Positions 34,677 through 44,000 of a stretch of DNA of 53,854 nt are shown here, in pieces. How positions within the stretch are numbered: position 1 is the first letter of the stretch; each line of letters begins with the position of its first letter. Source of the DNA: CAIXQW01 sp046049675 (GTDB lineage Bacteria > Bacteroidota > Bacteroidia > Chitinophagales > Chitinophagaceae); contig JBJORA010000092.1 in assembly GCA_046049675.1 (NCBI GenBank), positions 1 to 53,854 on the forward strand, written 5' to 3'. A program made the translations under genes and the position numbers. The notes under the pieces are model-generated. The model worked only from the letters and a program-made list of their open reading frames with translations, did no database searches and had not been told where the DNA came from.

Positions 34677-36758
34677 ATGAAGAAGATATTATTAAGCCTA
34701 CTTGCACTTGCTAGTATTGGCACAACATATGCACAAGTAGATCGCAGCAAACGCCCACAGCCTGGTCCTGCACCGGTTATTAAAATGGGTACGCCTTCTA
34801 CGTTTACACTGCCAAATGGCTTGCGTGTATTTGTAGTAGAGAATCACAAATTACCGACTGTTACTTACCAACTAGAGCTAGATATCAATCCCGCTTTGCA
34901 AGGTAAATCTGCTGGCTATAAAGATTTTATTGGCGAGTTGATGATGGCTGGCACAAAAAGTATGAGCAAAGACGAGTTCAATGCTGCACTAGATGGTATT
35001 GGTGCGCGTATGGCTGCAAGTAGCGAAGGCTTTTTTGCAAGTTCATTGACTAAGCATCAAGATAAAATGTTGTCATTGCTAAGTAATATGGTGATGAACC
35101 CAAATTTTAGCCAAGACGAACTAGGTAAACTTAAAACACAAACCTTAGGTGGTTTGCAAGCTGCACAAGACGATCCAAGTGCTATGAGTAGCAATATGGC
35201 AAATGCGATTGTATATGGCAAAAACCACTTGTATGGCGAAATACCAACCGAGCAAACTGTAAATGCAATTACACTAGATGATTGTAAGAAATTTTACAAT
35301 AGCTATTATCGTCCGAATGTGGCATACCTAGCTGTAGTTGGCGATATTACACCTGCGCAAGCAAAAGAGCTTGTTACAAAGTATTTTGGCAAATGGGAAA
35401 AAGCAGCAGTGCCTAAAGCAACTTACGAAACGCCAAAGCCAAATGCAGGTGCTCGTGTAGCTATCTCAAATAAGAGTGGAGCTGTACAAAGTATTGTCAA
35501 TGTTACGTATCCGATAGACCTTAAGCCAGGTAGCCCGGATTTAATTCCTTTGCGTGTTGCAAGTGAAGTACTTGGTGGTGGTGCAACAGGTAGGTTGTTT
35601 CAGAACCTTCGCGAGAAGCATGGTTGGACATACGGCAGCTATTGTGGCGTAGACGACGATGCTTTACCAAACAGCGGTACATTTAGTGCAACAGCAAATT
35701 GCCGCACAGAAGTAACAGACAGTAGTGTGCGCGAAATTATTGCAGAAATGCAACGCATGCGTACAGAATTAGTTTCTGACGATGAATTAAAGGCAATGAA
35801 AACAAATATGGCTGGCACGTTTGCACTAAGCCTTGAAGATCCAAAGACTTTGGCACGTTTTGCAATTCGTACGCAACGCTACAAAATGCCAAAAGATTAC
35901 TATGCCAATTACTTAAAGAATCTTTCTGCAGTTACTGCGGCAGATGTACAACGCGTAGCTAAGAAGTATCTTACTCCGGGTGTTGCAGCAATTACGGTTG
36001 CGGGCGACAAAGCACAAATTGCGGAAAAACTAAAGCCAATGAGTGCAACAGGCAAGATAGAGTATTTTGATGCATTTGGTGCCCCAGTAAAAGACGAACC
36101 TGCTAAGGCAGTTGCGGCAGGTGTAACAGCAGAAAGTGTTATTAAAAAGCATATTGCAGCTGTTGGTGGTCAAGAGGCTTGGAAAAATGTTAGAGACATT
36201 ACAACAAAAATGGAATTAGTAATGCAAGGACAATCATTAGATGCTTTAGAAGTAAAGAAGGCACCTAATAAGAGCTTGAGTACTTTAACAATGGGCGGCA
36301 TGGTATTGCAGAAGAAAGTTTTTGATGGTACTAAAGGTTACGAAGAGCAGCAGGGCCAAAAACAAGATATGGATGCAGACGCAATTGCAGAGGCACAAGA
36401 CGAAGCAACCTTTCAGCAGGAAGTTGGATACTTACAGAAGGGCTATAAGTTAGAACTTGCTGGTACAGATAAGGTAGATGGTAAGGATGTATATGTTGTA
36501 AAAGTTACTAAGCCTAATGGCAAAACAAGTTCTCATTACTACGACATGGCTACTGGCTTTAAGCTAAAAACAACTGCGGTTGAAGATATGGGTGGCCAGA
36601 GCGTTACAATCTCTACAGTTTACAGCGACTATCAAGATGTAAAGGGTGGCTTGAAGTATCCGTTTAAGATGAAGCAGTCATTTGGTCCACAGGCGTTTAC
36701 CATTAACATCAAGAGCATTGAGCTAAATACAGATGTTAGCGATGATACCTTCAAATAG
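34677..36758 (+). CDS. M16 family protein lacking the zinc motif, fused to a LolA-like C-terminal domain
   Basis: 693 residues from the ATG at 34677, with a signal peptide (ILLSLLALASIGTTYAQ). The M16 domain starts FTLPNGLRVFVVENHKLPT, but where HxxEH belongs it has DFIGE (residues 83-87), so it cannot bind zinc and is probably the structural partner of the preceding protease. The second M16 half contains LGGGATGRLFQNLREKHGWTYG. After about residue 490 comes a separate beta-rich domain (GGQEAWKNVRDI to FTINIKSIELN) resembling LolA/LppX lipoprotein-binding proteins. A strong terminator follows. Confidence 0.88.
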   Translation: MKKILLSLLALASIGTTYAQVDRSKRPQPGPAPVIKMGTPSTFTLPNGLRVFVVENHKLPTVTYQLELDINPALQGKSAGYKDFIGELMMAGTKSMSKDEFNAALDGIGARMAASSEGFFASSLTKHQDKMLSLLSNMVMNPNFSQDELGKLKTQTLGGLQAAQDDPSAMSSNMANAIVYGKNHLYGEIPTEQTVNAITLDDCKKFYNSYYRPNVAYLAVVGDITPAQAKELVTKYFGKWEKAAVPKATYETPKPNAGARVAISNKSGAVQSIVNVTYPIDLKPGSPDLIPLRVASEVLGGGATGRLFQNLREKHGWTYGSYCGVDDDALPNSGTFSATANCRTEVTDSSVREIIAEMQRMRTELVSDDELKAMKTNMAGTFALSLEDPKTLARFAIRTQRYKMPKDYYANYLKNLSAVTAADVQRVAKKYLTPGVAAITVAGDKAQIAEKLKPMSATGKIEYFDAFGAPVKDEPAKAVAAGVTAESVIKKHIAAVGGQEAWKNVRDITTKMELVMQGQSLDALEVKKAPNKSLSTLTMGGMVLQKKVFDGTKGYEEQQGQKQDMDADAIAEAQDEATFQQEVGYLQKGYKLELAGTDKVDGKDVYVVKVTKPNGKTSSHYYDMATGFKLKTTAVEDMGGQSVTISTVYSDYQDVKGGLKYPFKMKQSFGPQAFTINIKSIELNTDVSDDTFK

Positions 36759-36781
36759 ATAATTAATTGGATTTTTTCAAG

Positions 36782-36816
36782 AAGCAGCGTGGTGTAAAAG
36801 CTACGCTGCTTTTTTT
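36782..36816 (+). terminator. Rho-independent terminator of the M16 operon
   Basis: AAGCAGCGT (36782-36790) pairs perfectly with ACGCTGCTT (36803-36811) across a 12-nt loop, and a run of T follows. It lies 24 nt after the stop of the second M16 gene. Confidence 0.85.
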
Positions 36817-37134
36817 GTGTTTGTTGAACCGCAAACGCCGCAAAGTTTTTCGCGGAGCGCGCAAAGGGGGTTAGGGTTTGTAAACGTGATATGGGTTTAG
36901 ATAAAGTTTGATTTTGTGTTGCGTTTTATGCGTAGAATGCTTTTTATTTAGTTTTTATTTTCATACAGTTTACAGAGGGGCTTTAGCCCTGATCTCTTAA
37001 TTCTGTTGATTTTTCAACAGTGATTTGTGTTTACGTTTGAGTGTTGTATGAACCACAAAGTTTTTCGCGGAACGTGCAAAATAGATTTGTGCAGATTAGC
37101 CCTATCTGCACATTTTCCCAACAGCAATAGCCGC
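36817..37134. repeat. Gene-free stretch with a degenerate direct repeat
   Basis: GAACCGCAAACGCCGCAAAG with TTTTTCGCGGAGCGCGCAAA (36823-36867) recurs in shortened form at 37050-37081 (GAACCACAAAG, TTTTTCGCGGAACGTGCAAA). A small stem AGGGGCT/AGCCCT is at 36973-36988. These are commonplace decayed intergenic repeats; no gene is supported. Confidence 0.65.
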
Positions 37135-38676
37135 CTAAATCTTTAGCACCTTTTTAGTGACCCTTTGCTCTCCGTGTACAACTTGTACAAAATAGCAGGC
37201 TCGAGCTAAGTGCGATATACTAAGTTCTGCCTTATGCGTTGCGCTTACAGTGTACATACCTTTAGAAACAAGCTGACCAGCAGCATTGATAATGCGCACT
37301 TCTATACTTGTTGCAGTACTATCGGGCACATCTATGTACAAAATATCAGTTGCAGGGTTAGGGTATATATGCCACTGTGTTGGTGTGGAGGTGGTGTCTT
37401 CGCCACACCAACGCTTACCGAGTTGGAAGTCGGGCAGGTTGGGAGGTGCTACCATAGCCACGTAAGCTGTATCGTCGTACCTAAAGCAGCGTGCACAAAA
37501 TGAACATGCAGCCCCTTTTAGGTTCGGTTGGTCGATAGTGCTCATTTGTGTACTAAGTCCACCCCAATTGCCTATAAATATTTGGCCGTTGAGGCCTACA
37601 TACATTGTGCTGTAGCCCATAAACCTATCTATACTAGTATCTATATCGCATACTTTATGATAGCGTGTTGCTTCGTTAGTATCCTGTAGATCTATTTGTA
37701 CAATTTGTGTAAAGCGTGCAAGGTACACAAAGCGCCCATTGGGGCTATATACGCAAGAGCGGGGTATGCTATCAATTATACCCACAAAGCTATCTTGTGC
37801 ATAAATTGGGGGGCTAAGTTTCTCCATTGGCTGTATAGCACCGCTGCAACGGTCAAAACTGCATCTAAAAAACATTCTTTGCAAATCGGTGCGCGCGCAG
37901 GCAAACTCTGTACCCGTGCTGTTAAAGCTAATGGTGCCCACGAGGTCAATAATACTTTGAGGAAGCCACGGAATGGCAGTAAGGCCAAGTTCTTGCACTG
38001 TGCCATCGGTGTTAAAGCGATAGGTATAAATAGCATCGCCAGCATAGGTGCGCTTAAGTAGCCACCAATCCTTACCATTGCCATGGCGGCAGGCCATCAT
38101 TTGTGTACGACTCCACATAATGCCAGGGCTTAGTTGTGTGCCGGGGCTTAGCGATTTAAGGCTGCCTTCGTCATTCATCTCTATGCTATAATATCGCAGT
38201 TTATCTGCTGGTTGCGTCAAATTAGGCAAAGCTAGCTGCATAGCAGAGTCACTTACTGTGGCTGTAATTAATACATACTTATTACCTTGTAGTGGTAAAA
38301 TTAGTGCACTTTGAGGTTGATTACTTTTGCCATTTTGGTAATTATATAAAATTGAGTCGCAAAATTGGTACTTAGTGCCGTGGTGCTGCATGTTTGCCGT
38401 AAATAAATTAAAGCAATTGCTTAGGAGAAGTAGCTTGCCGTTAGTGTCACAAATACTTGTGCTGCCAAGAGAAAAATAATAGGCGGAATCCCAGTCTGCA
38501 ACAACCGCCTTGTATTTTCGTGCAGATTCGTTGTAGCTTGCTAACATACCAAACGAGCCAGCTGGCCATTTGTAGGCTCGCCTAGATTGGGCAAAAACAT
38601 TTGTAGCCACACACAGCAACAGTATCGCGCAAAAAAGTTTACAACGGACAGTACTTTTTATAGATAATGATTGCAT
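37135..38676 (-). CDS. Secreted propeller-like protein with T9SS sorting domain (paralog 3)
   Basis: 513 residues with a signal peptide (LFCAILLLCVATNVFAQ). It shares the motifs of the proteins at 9669 and 12120: MACRHGNGKDWWLLKRT, CSFDRCSGAI, YSPNGRFVYLA, GLNGQIFIGNW and KGAACSFCARC. The T9SS domain runs from HIYPNPATDILYI to TKKVLKI. Unlike the other two it has no GAAAATTG/palindrome repeat: the junction between body and sorting domain simply reads CGEDTTSTPTQW. This makes it a natural 'empty site' control for the repeat. A TACCTTTAC box lies about 33 nt upstream on the minus strand. Function unknown. Confidence 0.82.
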   Translation of the reverse strand: MQSLSIKSTVRCKLFCAILLLCVATNVFAQSRRAYKWPAGSFGMLASYNESARKYKAVVADWDSAYYFSLGSTSICDTNGKLLLLSNCFNLFTANMQHHGTKYQFCDSILYNYQNGKSNQPQSALILPLQGNKYVLITATVSDSAMQLALPNLTQPADKLRYYSIEMNDEGSLKSLSPGTQLSPGIMWSRTQMMACRHGNGKDWWLLKRTYAGDAIYTYRFNTDGTVQELGLTAIPWLPQSIIDLVGTISFNSTGTEFACARTDLQRMFFRCSFDRCSGAIQPMEKLSPPIYAQDSFVGIIDSIPRSCVYSPNGRFVYLARFTQIVQIDLQDTNEATRYHKVCDIDTSIDRFMGYSTMYVGLNGQIFIGNWGGLSTQMSTIDQPNLKGAACSFCARCFRYDDTAYVAMVAPPNLPDFQLGKRWCGEDTTSTPTQWHIYPNPATDILYIDVPDSTATSIEVRIINAAGQLVSKGMYTVSATHKAELSISHLARACYFVQVVHGEQRVTKKVLKI

Positions 38677-38788
38677 CGTACTTTACACCAATAGTGGCTG
38701 AGGTATAAGTAAAGGTAAGTGCTAATTAGTTATTTATAAACACAGGCTGCTGTTTCAAGTGGCTGTGCCATAATATCTAAACCCACAG

Positions 38789-38796
38789 TACATTTG
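38789..38796 (+). promoter_or_regulatory. -7 promoter element next to the methyltransferase start
   Basis: TACATTTG, a perfect TAnnTTTG, only 4 nt before the ATG at 38801. A start of transcription at the usual distance would fall at or just inside the ATG. Confidence 0.4.
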
Positions 38797-38800
38797 CCAC

Positions 38801-39469
38801 ATGGCAAGTAAAAAACGCTGGAGCATCGCACAATTTGCAGAACGCAAGTGGTGGCAGCGCTATTTGCGTAATAAAGACGTCAATGAGTATCTTGCCTGGA
38901 AGAATAGCTATTGGCAAGGTATACATGATATGCTTGTGCCACATGTACCATTTTCATCGGCAAAAAGTATAGCCGATATCGGTTGTGGTCCTGCGGGCAT
39001 TTTTATGCTTTACCAAGCAAGCCATGCGGTAACTGCTATAGATCCTTTGCTAGATAGCTATGAGCAAAGCTTGCCACATTTTAAGCGTAGTATGTATCCT
39101 GCTGTAAAGTTTGTCAATCAAAGTTTAGAGGAATATCGTGCGCAAGAAAATTTTGATATTGTGTATTGCCTCAACGCTATTAACCATGTACAGGATATAA
39201 CACTTAGCTATGCGCAGCTTTGCAGTAGTCTAGAGGATGGAGGATATTTGATTGTGAGTATTGATGCGCATAATTATGCTTGGCTTAAGAAAATTTTTCA
39301 GGCTATACCTGGCGATGTTTTGCACCCACATCAGTACGAGGCGCATGAGTACGAAGCATTTGCAACGAAGCATGGTATGCAATTATTGCATCAGCAGTTA
39401 ATTAAGCGCGAGGGGATTTTTAGTTATTATATGCAGGTGTTTAAGAAGGGTGGTGGTGATAAGGCGTAG
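38801..39469 (+). CDS. Class I SAM-dependent methyltransferase
   Basis: 222 residues. The SAM-binding motif I reads IADIGCGPAGIF (about 61-72), the acidic end of strand 2 is AIDPLLDSYEQ (about 82-92), and motif IV-like DIVYCLNAINHVQD follows at about 126-139. The short N-terminus is Lys/Trp-rich. Topology is that of the UbiE/Coq5-like small-molecule methyltransferases, but the substrate cannot be told. It stands alone between a divergent T9SS gene and the palindrome array. Confidence 0.8.
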   Translation: MASKKRWSIAQFAERKWWQRYLRNKDVNEYLAWKNSYWQGIHDMLVPHVPFSSAKSIADIGCGPAGIFMLYQASHAVTAIDPLLDSYEQSLPHFKRSMYPAVKFVNQSLEEYRAQENFDIVYCLNAINHVQDITLSYAQLCSSLEDGGYLIVSIDAHNYAWLKKIFQAIPGDVLHPHQYEAHEYEAFATKHGMQLLHQQLIKREGIFSYYMQVFKKGGGDKA

Positions 39470-39530
39470 CATGGTGGCAAAGATTTTTTAATGGTCGTAT
39501 CGTGCAGGTAACTACCGTGTAATTTACATT

Positions 39531-39798
39531 CGACCTCTTTGAGGTCGCGGTTTATGGGCCTAAATGAAATTCTATAAACATTTGACCTCTTTGAGGTCAC
39601 GGGCTGTTACTTGTACAATGTGCTATAAATATTCGACCTCTTTGAGGTCGCGGATTATGGGCCTAAATGAAATTCTATAAACATTCGACCTCCTTGAGGT
39701 CGCGGGCTTTGACCAATACATGATGCTATATATATTCGACCTCTTTGAGGTCGCCGTTGCGAATGTCGTTCTATAAACAATTGACCTCTTTGAAGTCA
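39531..39798. repeat. Six short palindromes spaced about 52 bp
   Basis: CGACCTCTTTGAGGTCG or a variant occurs at 39531-39547, 39583-39599, 39634-39650, 39686-39702, 39737-39753 and 39782-39798 (start-to-start 52, 51, 52, 51, 45). Each is a 7-bp stem with a 3-nt loop. The end pair is C-G in four copies and T-A in two, so pairing is kept. Spacers alternate: 1-2 and 3-4 are nearly the same (TATGGGCCTAAATGAAATTC), 2-3 and 4-5 are of another type; all end in TCTATAAACATT-like sequence. This is not CRISPR: the spacers are related to each other. Confidence 0.9.
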
Positions 39799-39908
39799 AA
39801 TTATTAAACATGAAGGTGTTATCGTAACATGTGTGCGGTCTTGGGTGCTACATTATCATGTTTAATGAAAGTTGTTTCGGTTATGCGTATGTTTTACCGC
39901 CAATTGCA

Positions 39909-39981
39909 GGACTCCAAAGGAGTCCAATGTTTATAAAAAGAACCAAGCAGATACGCAAACCGCGACCCTGTAGGTGGTCGC
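39909..39981. repeat. Two related palindromes, probably an inverted part of the same family
   Basis: GGACTCCAAAGGAGTCC (39909-39925) has the same 7-3-7 design with another stem, and it is followed by AATGTTTATA, the reverse complement of the spacer end seen in the array at 39531. GCGACC/GGTCGC (39962-39967 and 39976-39981) is a second, shorter stem. The rest of 39470-40107 holds no supported gene. Confidence 0.65.
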
Positions 39982-40056
39982 ATACATGTCTTGCAAGCAT
40001 AGCAAAGTCGAAATATTCCAATTGCAACAATCATAGCTGCTACAACAATCTCGAAT

Positions 40057-40090
40057 AAAAAAAGGCAATCTCAATGAGACTGCCTTTTTA
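40057..40090 (-). terminator. Terminator of the NlpC/P60 gene (symmetrical, may act both ways)
   Basis: AAAAAAAGGCA and TGCCTTTTT flank TCTC-AAT-GAGA, one long stem with a single mismatch. Read on the minus strand it follows the stop at 40108 by 18 nt and ends in a T-run. Confidence 0.85.
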
Positions 40091-40107
40091 GAAAATTTTG
40101 TTTTGAA

Positions 40108-40683
40108 TTAGTTTTTAGCAACACGGCCACCACCTACGTAGTGCTTTGTCCAATAGCTATCATTAAGATTGCTAACCATTACACCGCGGCTGCTGCTTGC
40201 GTGTACAAAATAATTGTTTTGCAAATACACACCAACGTGGCTTACCGGACCGCCATGTATGCGGAAGAAAACAAGGTCGCCTTCTTTCAACTTTGCCTTG
40301 TCGGCAATATACTCGGTCATTCTAAATTGTAAAATGCTAGTACGTACCATGTCCATGCCATATACATATTTGTAGCATTTCTGTACTAAGGCGCTGCAAT
40401 CAATGCCGCTGCGCGTTGTACCACCAAGACGATATTTAGTGCCGTACCACTCATCTACGAATTGGTACATCACTACATTGCTAATGCTGCTAGGGCTAAC
40501 CTGCATCATTTTGCTGTATTTGTCGATAATGCCAGAAAGCGTTTTACCTGCACTTTCAAGTACTTTGGCACCTTGGTTAAGGATACCTTCTGATTTTGTA
40601 TTGCCACTAGTAGTGGTTTTGGTTTGACCAAAACTTGCTAGGCTGCTTAGACCTAGAACGGCAATGAGCGCTATTTGCTTCAT
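40108..40683 (-). CDS. NlpC/P60 (C40) cell-wall hydrolase
   Basis: 191 residues from the ATG at 40683 (another ATG three codons earlier at 40692). NlpC/P60 enzymes cut D-Glu-diaminopimelate bonds in peptidoglycan peptides. Signal peptide IALIAVLGLSSLASFGQ, a 45-residue linker, then the catalytic domain: Cys96 in GIDCSALVQ, His149 in PVSHVGVYL and His161 in FVHASSSRG, the expected triad. GDLVFFRI precedes the His. On the minus strand CAAAGGTA at 40725-40732 is a perfect TACCTTTG -7 box, about 40 nt before the start. Confidence 0.92.
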   Translation of the reverse strand: MKQIALIAVLGLSSLASFGQTKTTTSGNTKSEGILNQGAKVLESAGKTLSGIIDKYSKMMQVSPSSISNVVMYQFVDEWYGTKYRLGGTTRSGIDCSALVQKCYKYVYGMDMVRTSILQFRMTEYIADKAKLKEGDLVFFRIHGGPVSHVGVYLQNNYFVHASSSRGVMVSNLNDSYWTKHYVGGGRVAKN

Positions 40684-40692
40684 TAGTGTCAT

Positions 40693-41041
40693 GTCGTTCG
40701 TTTTTTGTTTAATTTGAACTTTTGCAAAGGTAACTCAAAAGCCCCCAAAGGCAGCTTTGGGAGGTTAGGTGGCTGTTAACAGCATCTTGCTTTAACACTG
40801 TTTTGGCTCGAATACCCCACTTATTTTTGACCTATGTCAAAAGAATGAGCGAAATTCTCCCGATTTGCTTGCTTACTGGCAGCTCATATCAATGTGCTGT
40901 TAATGTATTTGTTGAACGCTATTTTAGCGCTTGCCTACCTATGGGAGCTAGCCAAGTACGCAAAATGCTTATAGCTAGTAGCATTTGAGCGCAAGTGGGT
41001 GCCATAAGCATTGCACTACAAGCACCTACTTGCTAGTACAA
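40693..41041. other. Gene-free stretch with two stem-loops on the minus strand
   Basis: CCCAAAG/CTTTGGG (40744-40750 and 40755-40761, loop GCAG) is followed on the minus strand by GGCTTTTG and may be a weak terminator of the 41042 gene. A second stem, GCAAGTGGGTGC (40991-41002) with GCACCTACTTGC (41022-41033), has one mismatch and no T-run, and lies 8 nt after that gene's stop. The -7 box of the NlpC gene is also here. Confidence 0.5.
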
Positions 41042-44000
41042 TTAACGCTTTAGCACCTTTGTAAACATCACCGACCCTTCGCAAACTACACGCACTATGT
41101 ACATGCCACTGCCCCATGTATCTGTAGCAACAGTGAACTGTTCATGCTGCGAGCCTAGTGCCTGCGTTTTTGCATACACCGCTTGCCCGTTTGAATTGTA
41201 TATACTTAGCTCGGCTTGTTTGCCGTTGATGCTATTGATGTATAAGTCAAATGATTTGTCAAATGCAGTTGGTACGGCAGCAATGCTTAGCGATTGAATC
41301 GCTGCAATACGCACGATATTACTCTGCGTGATAGCGCCATAGGTATCGTACTTACTAATGCGGTAATAGTTATCGATGTTTTGATTGGCTTGGCAGTCTT
41401 GTAGCGTATTGATTTTCTCGCCTGTAGCATTATCTGTGGCAATTTGCGCAAATAGGCCGTTTTCTGTCCGGCGCTCTATCGTATAGTAGCGTGCAACATT
41501 TGGCACAGCATCTTGCCACTGCAATACATTACATGCGTTGATGCGCTGCGCAGCCAATTCAAGGTGCGCCACACCAAGCGGTGGACAATTGATTAAGAAA
41601 ATTGAAAAGACCTTGCTCGTGTCCACACAGCCAAATGCATTGCTTACAATAACACTTAAATTATGTGATCCTGGTGTTAGCGAATTTAAAGGGAAACTTG
41701 TACCCGTACCTACTGACACATAAGGTGGAGCATTATTGTACCAATTAATTGTATATACGCTCGTGTCGTAGTTAACCGTAGGGATTGGCATAGGGCAATT
41801 TTCGCTTAAACACAGACTATCGCAACCAGTAGGGAACAGCGACAAATCTGGCGATGGCGAAATAAAGGCATTAGACAAGTTTGTACAACCTGTAATACCA
41901 TCTGTTACAATTACATCGTAGCTACCGCTACTGATGCCAATAATGCTATCGTTTGTGCTAATATTAAAACCCGCATGCTGCCATACATAACTTGGCGATG
42001 TACTGCTACTCGTTGCAACAATGAGGTTTGGCTGATTACTGCAAAAAGGTCCGCTACCAATAATCGTTGCAGTAACAGATGGTTGCGGTTCTACAGTTAT
42101 CACAATAGAATCTGTTGTAGAACAGCCTGCACTTGTAACAACAAGCGCCGTTACCGTATGTGTGCCAATTGGTAAATTACCAAAGCCAGCAAACTCCGAA
42201 TAGGTATTACCGGCAGTAGACACAAAGTTGCCATCTATAAACCATACGTAGTTACAACCACTGCAACTACCAACACTAAAATCGGCCACACTGCCATAGC
42301 AGTAAGGAGCACTACCTGTAATTGCAGCACTAGCACTTGGATTGACTAAAATACTAACAGTATCACTTTCAATTGTACAGCCAACCGCGGAAATGGCCAA
42401 TACGTTATAATTGCCAGTTCCTGTTGCAGTATAGTTTACACCTGTTGCACCGCTTATAGCAGTGCCGTTTAAATACCATTGGTAACTTACTGCGCCAGCG
42501 CATGCACTAAGCACCAGGCTATCGTAATCACAAAATGTAGTAGGGCCACCATAGCTTATTGTACAAGTAGGCTTTACCGATATTGGCACAAAATCTATCA
42601 CTGTATCCACACAACCATTTACATCTTTGATGGCATAGGTTACTGTATACAAACCGTTCGTTACATAAGTATGCACGGTAGGATTGATATAGCTGCTGCT
42701 TGCATCGCCAAAATCCCAATAGTAATTGGTAATATTTGAACTGGCTGTATTGGCAATAGCCGTAAAAGCAGTTGGTGTGCCAACACACGGACCAGTATAA
42801 CCAAAATTGGCTTCAAGGTACTGGCTAACGATATTGCGCTTGTAGCTGGTAGTACATCCATTGCTGCCAGTAATCGTTAGCGTAACTGTATACGTGCCAC
42901 TGTCGGCAAATGTCAATACAGGCGTAGCAATACTAGCATTATTGAATGTGGCAAGCGGAGCAGGGCTTCCGTCGGCTTTTGTAACTGTCCATGCGTAGCT
43001 TGTGATGCTTACACCACTTGCAGTTTGACTAAGATTTGTAAAATTAACGATGCCACAATTTTGATTTGCAATATAATTGGCCGCAATGGTAACAGTGACG
43101 TTAGTATCAATACATGCGCCGCATACGCCAAATCCAGGTACATTAATCGTTTGGCAGACGCGAATTGGTTTTACACCAATGCTGTTGTAAAAAATTGTGC
43201 TATCACCGTTGGTGGCAATACTAGAACCGTAATCAAATATGGTTTGTGAATTAGGTGTTGGCACACCTGCTGGCGTACTGCTTATTGTACTAGTAACGGC
43301 AAAGGCGTTACAACCAGTAACACTATTGATGACAATGCTAGATGGACAGCCTGGCGAACCTGAGCCTGATCCTGTACAAGGGCTAACTAACATGACGACA
43401 GGTGAACTGGTATCTACACAAGAGCCGAGTGAAACCACAAGATAAAAAGTATAAGTGCCAGCTGCACTAATATTAAATGGTGCGGCATTCGTAATAGCAA
43501 TGCTCGTTGCAGTACTGACTACATTGCCATTATAAATCCATTGATAGGTATAGCCGCCGCCAGTAATAGCACTTAGCGTTAAGCCGCTAGTATAAGGTGC
43601 ACAAAAAACTGGCTGCACATTTGCGCTAATTTGCGCATCTGGATAGCCTATAGCAGGAACGTATAATGATGCTGTTGCATTGCAGCCGCCGCCATTTACA
43701 CCTGTAACTGTTACAGCATAAGTGCCAGGTTGATTTAGATTGACAAGCGTTGGATTCGTATTGCTCTGCGCAGGTGAAATTGGATGCTCTACACAACTCC
43801 ATAAATGACTACCAGTAACACCAGTACTTAGTGTAATGCCGCCACTGCATAAACCACCTGTTGGCGTAATTGTCAATGGTGCTGGATCTGTGATTGTAAC
43901 AGCAATACTATCCGTACCACAAACACCGTAGTATAAATAAACGGTATTACTAAAGCCTGGACTATTACTTCCATTCCATTGTATAGTTGCGGGATTTGTA

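Noticed and set aside
39531..39798. CRISPR-like array
   Set aside because: The repeats are only 17 bp, the spacers are similar to each other and alternate between two types, and no cas gene is near.
39831..40058. Plus-strand frame of 75 codons
   Set aside because: Built from palindromic repeat sequence and poor in coding signals.
40181..40200. CCGCGG in the NlpC gene as another palindrome copy
   Set aside because: Only the hexamer matches; there is no extended palindrome and no GAAAATTG flank. The same holds for CCGCGG-like words near 42395 and 47255.
40801..40988. Plus-strand frame of 61 codons
   Set aside because: Lies in an intergenic region with stem-loops, no promoter-like sequence, no homology recognised.
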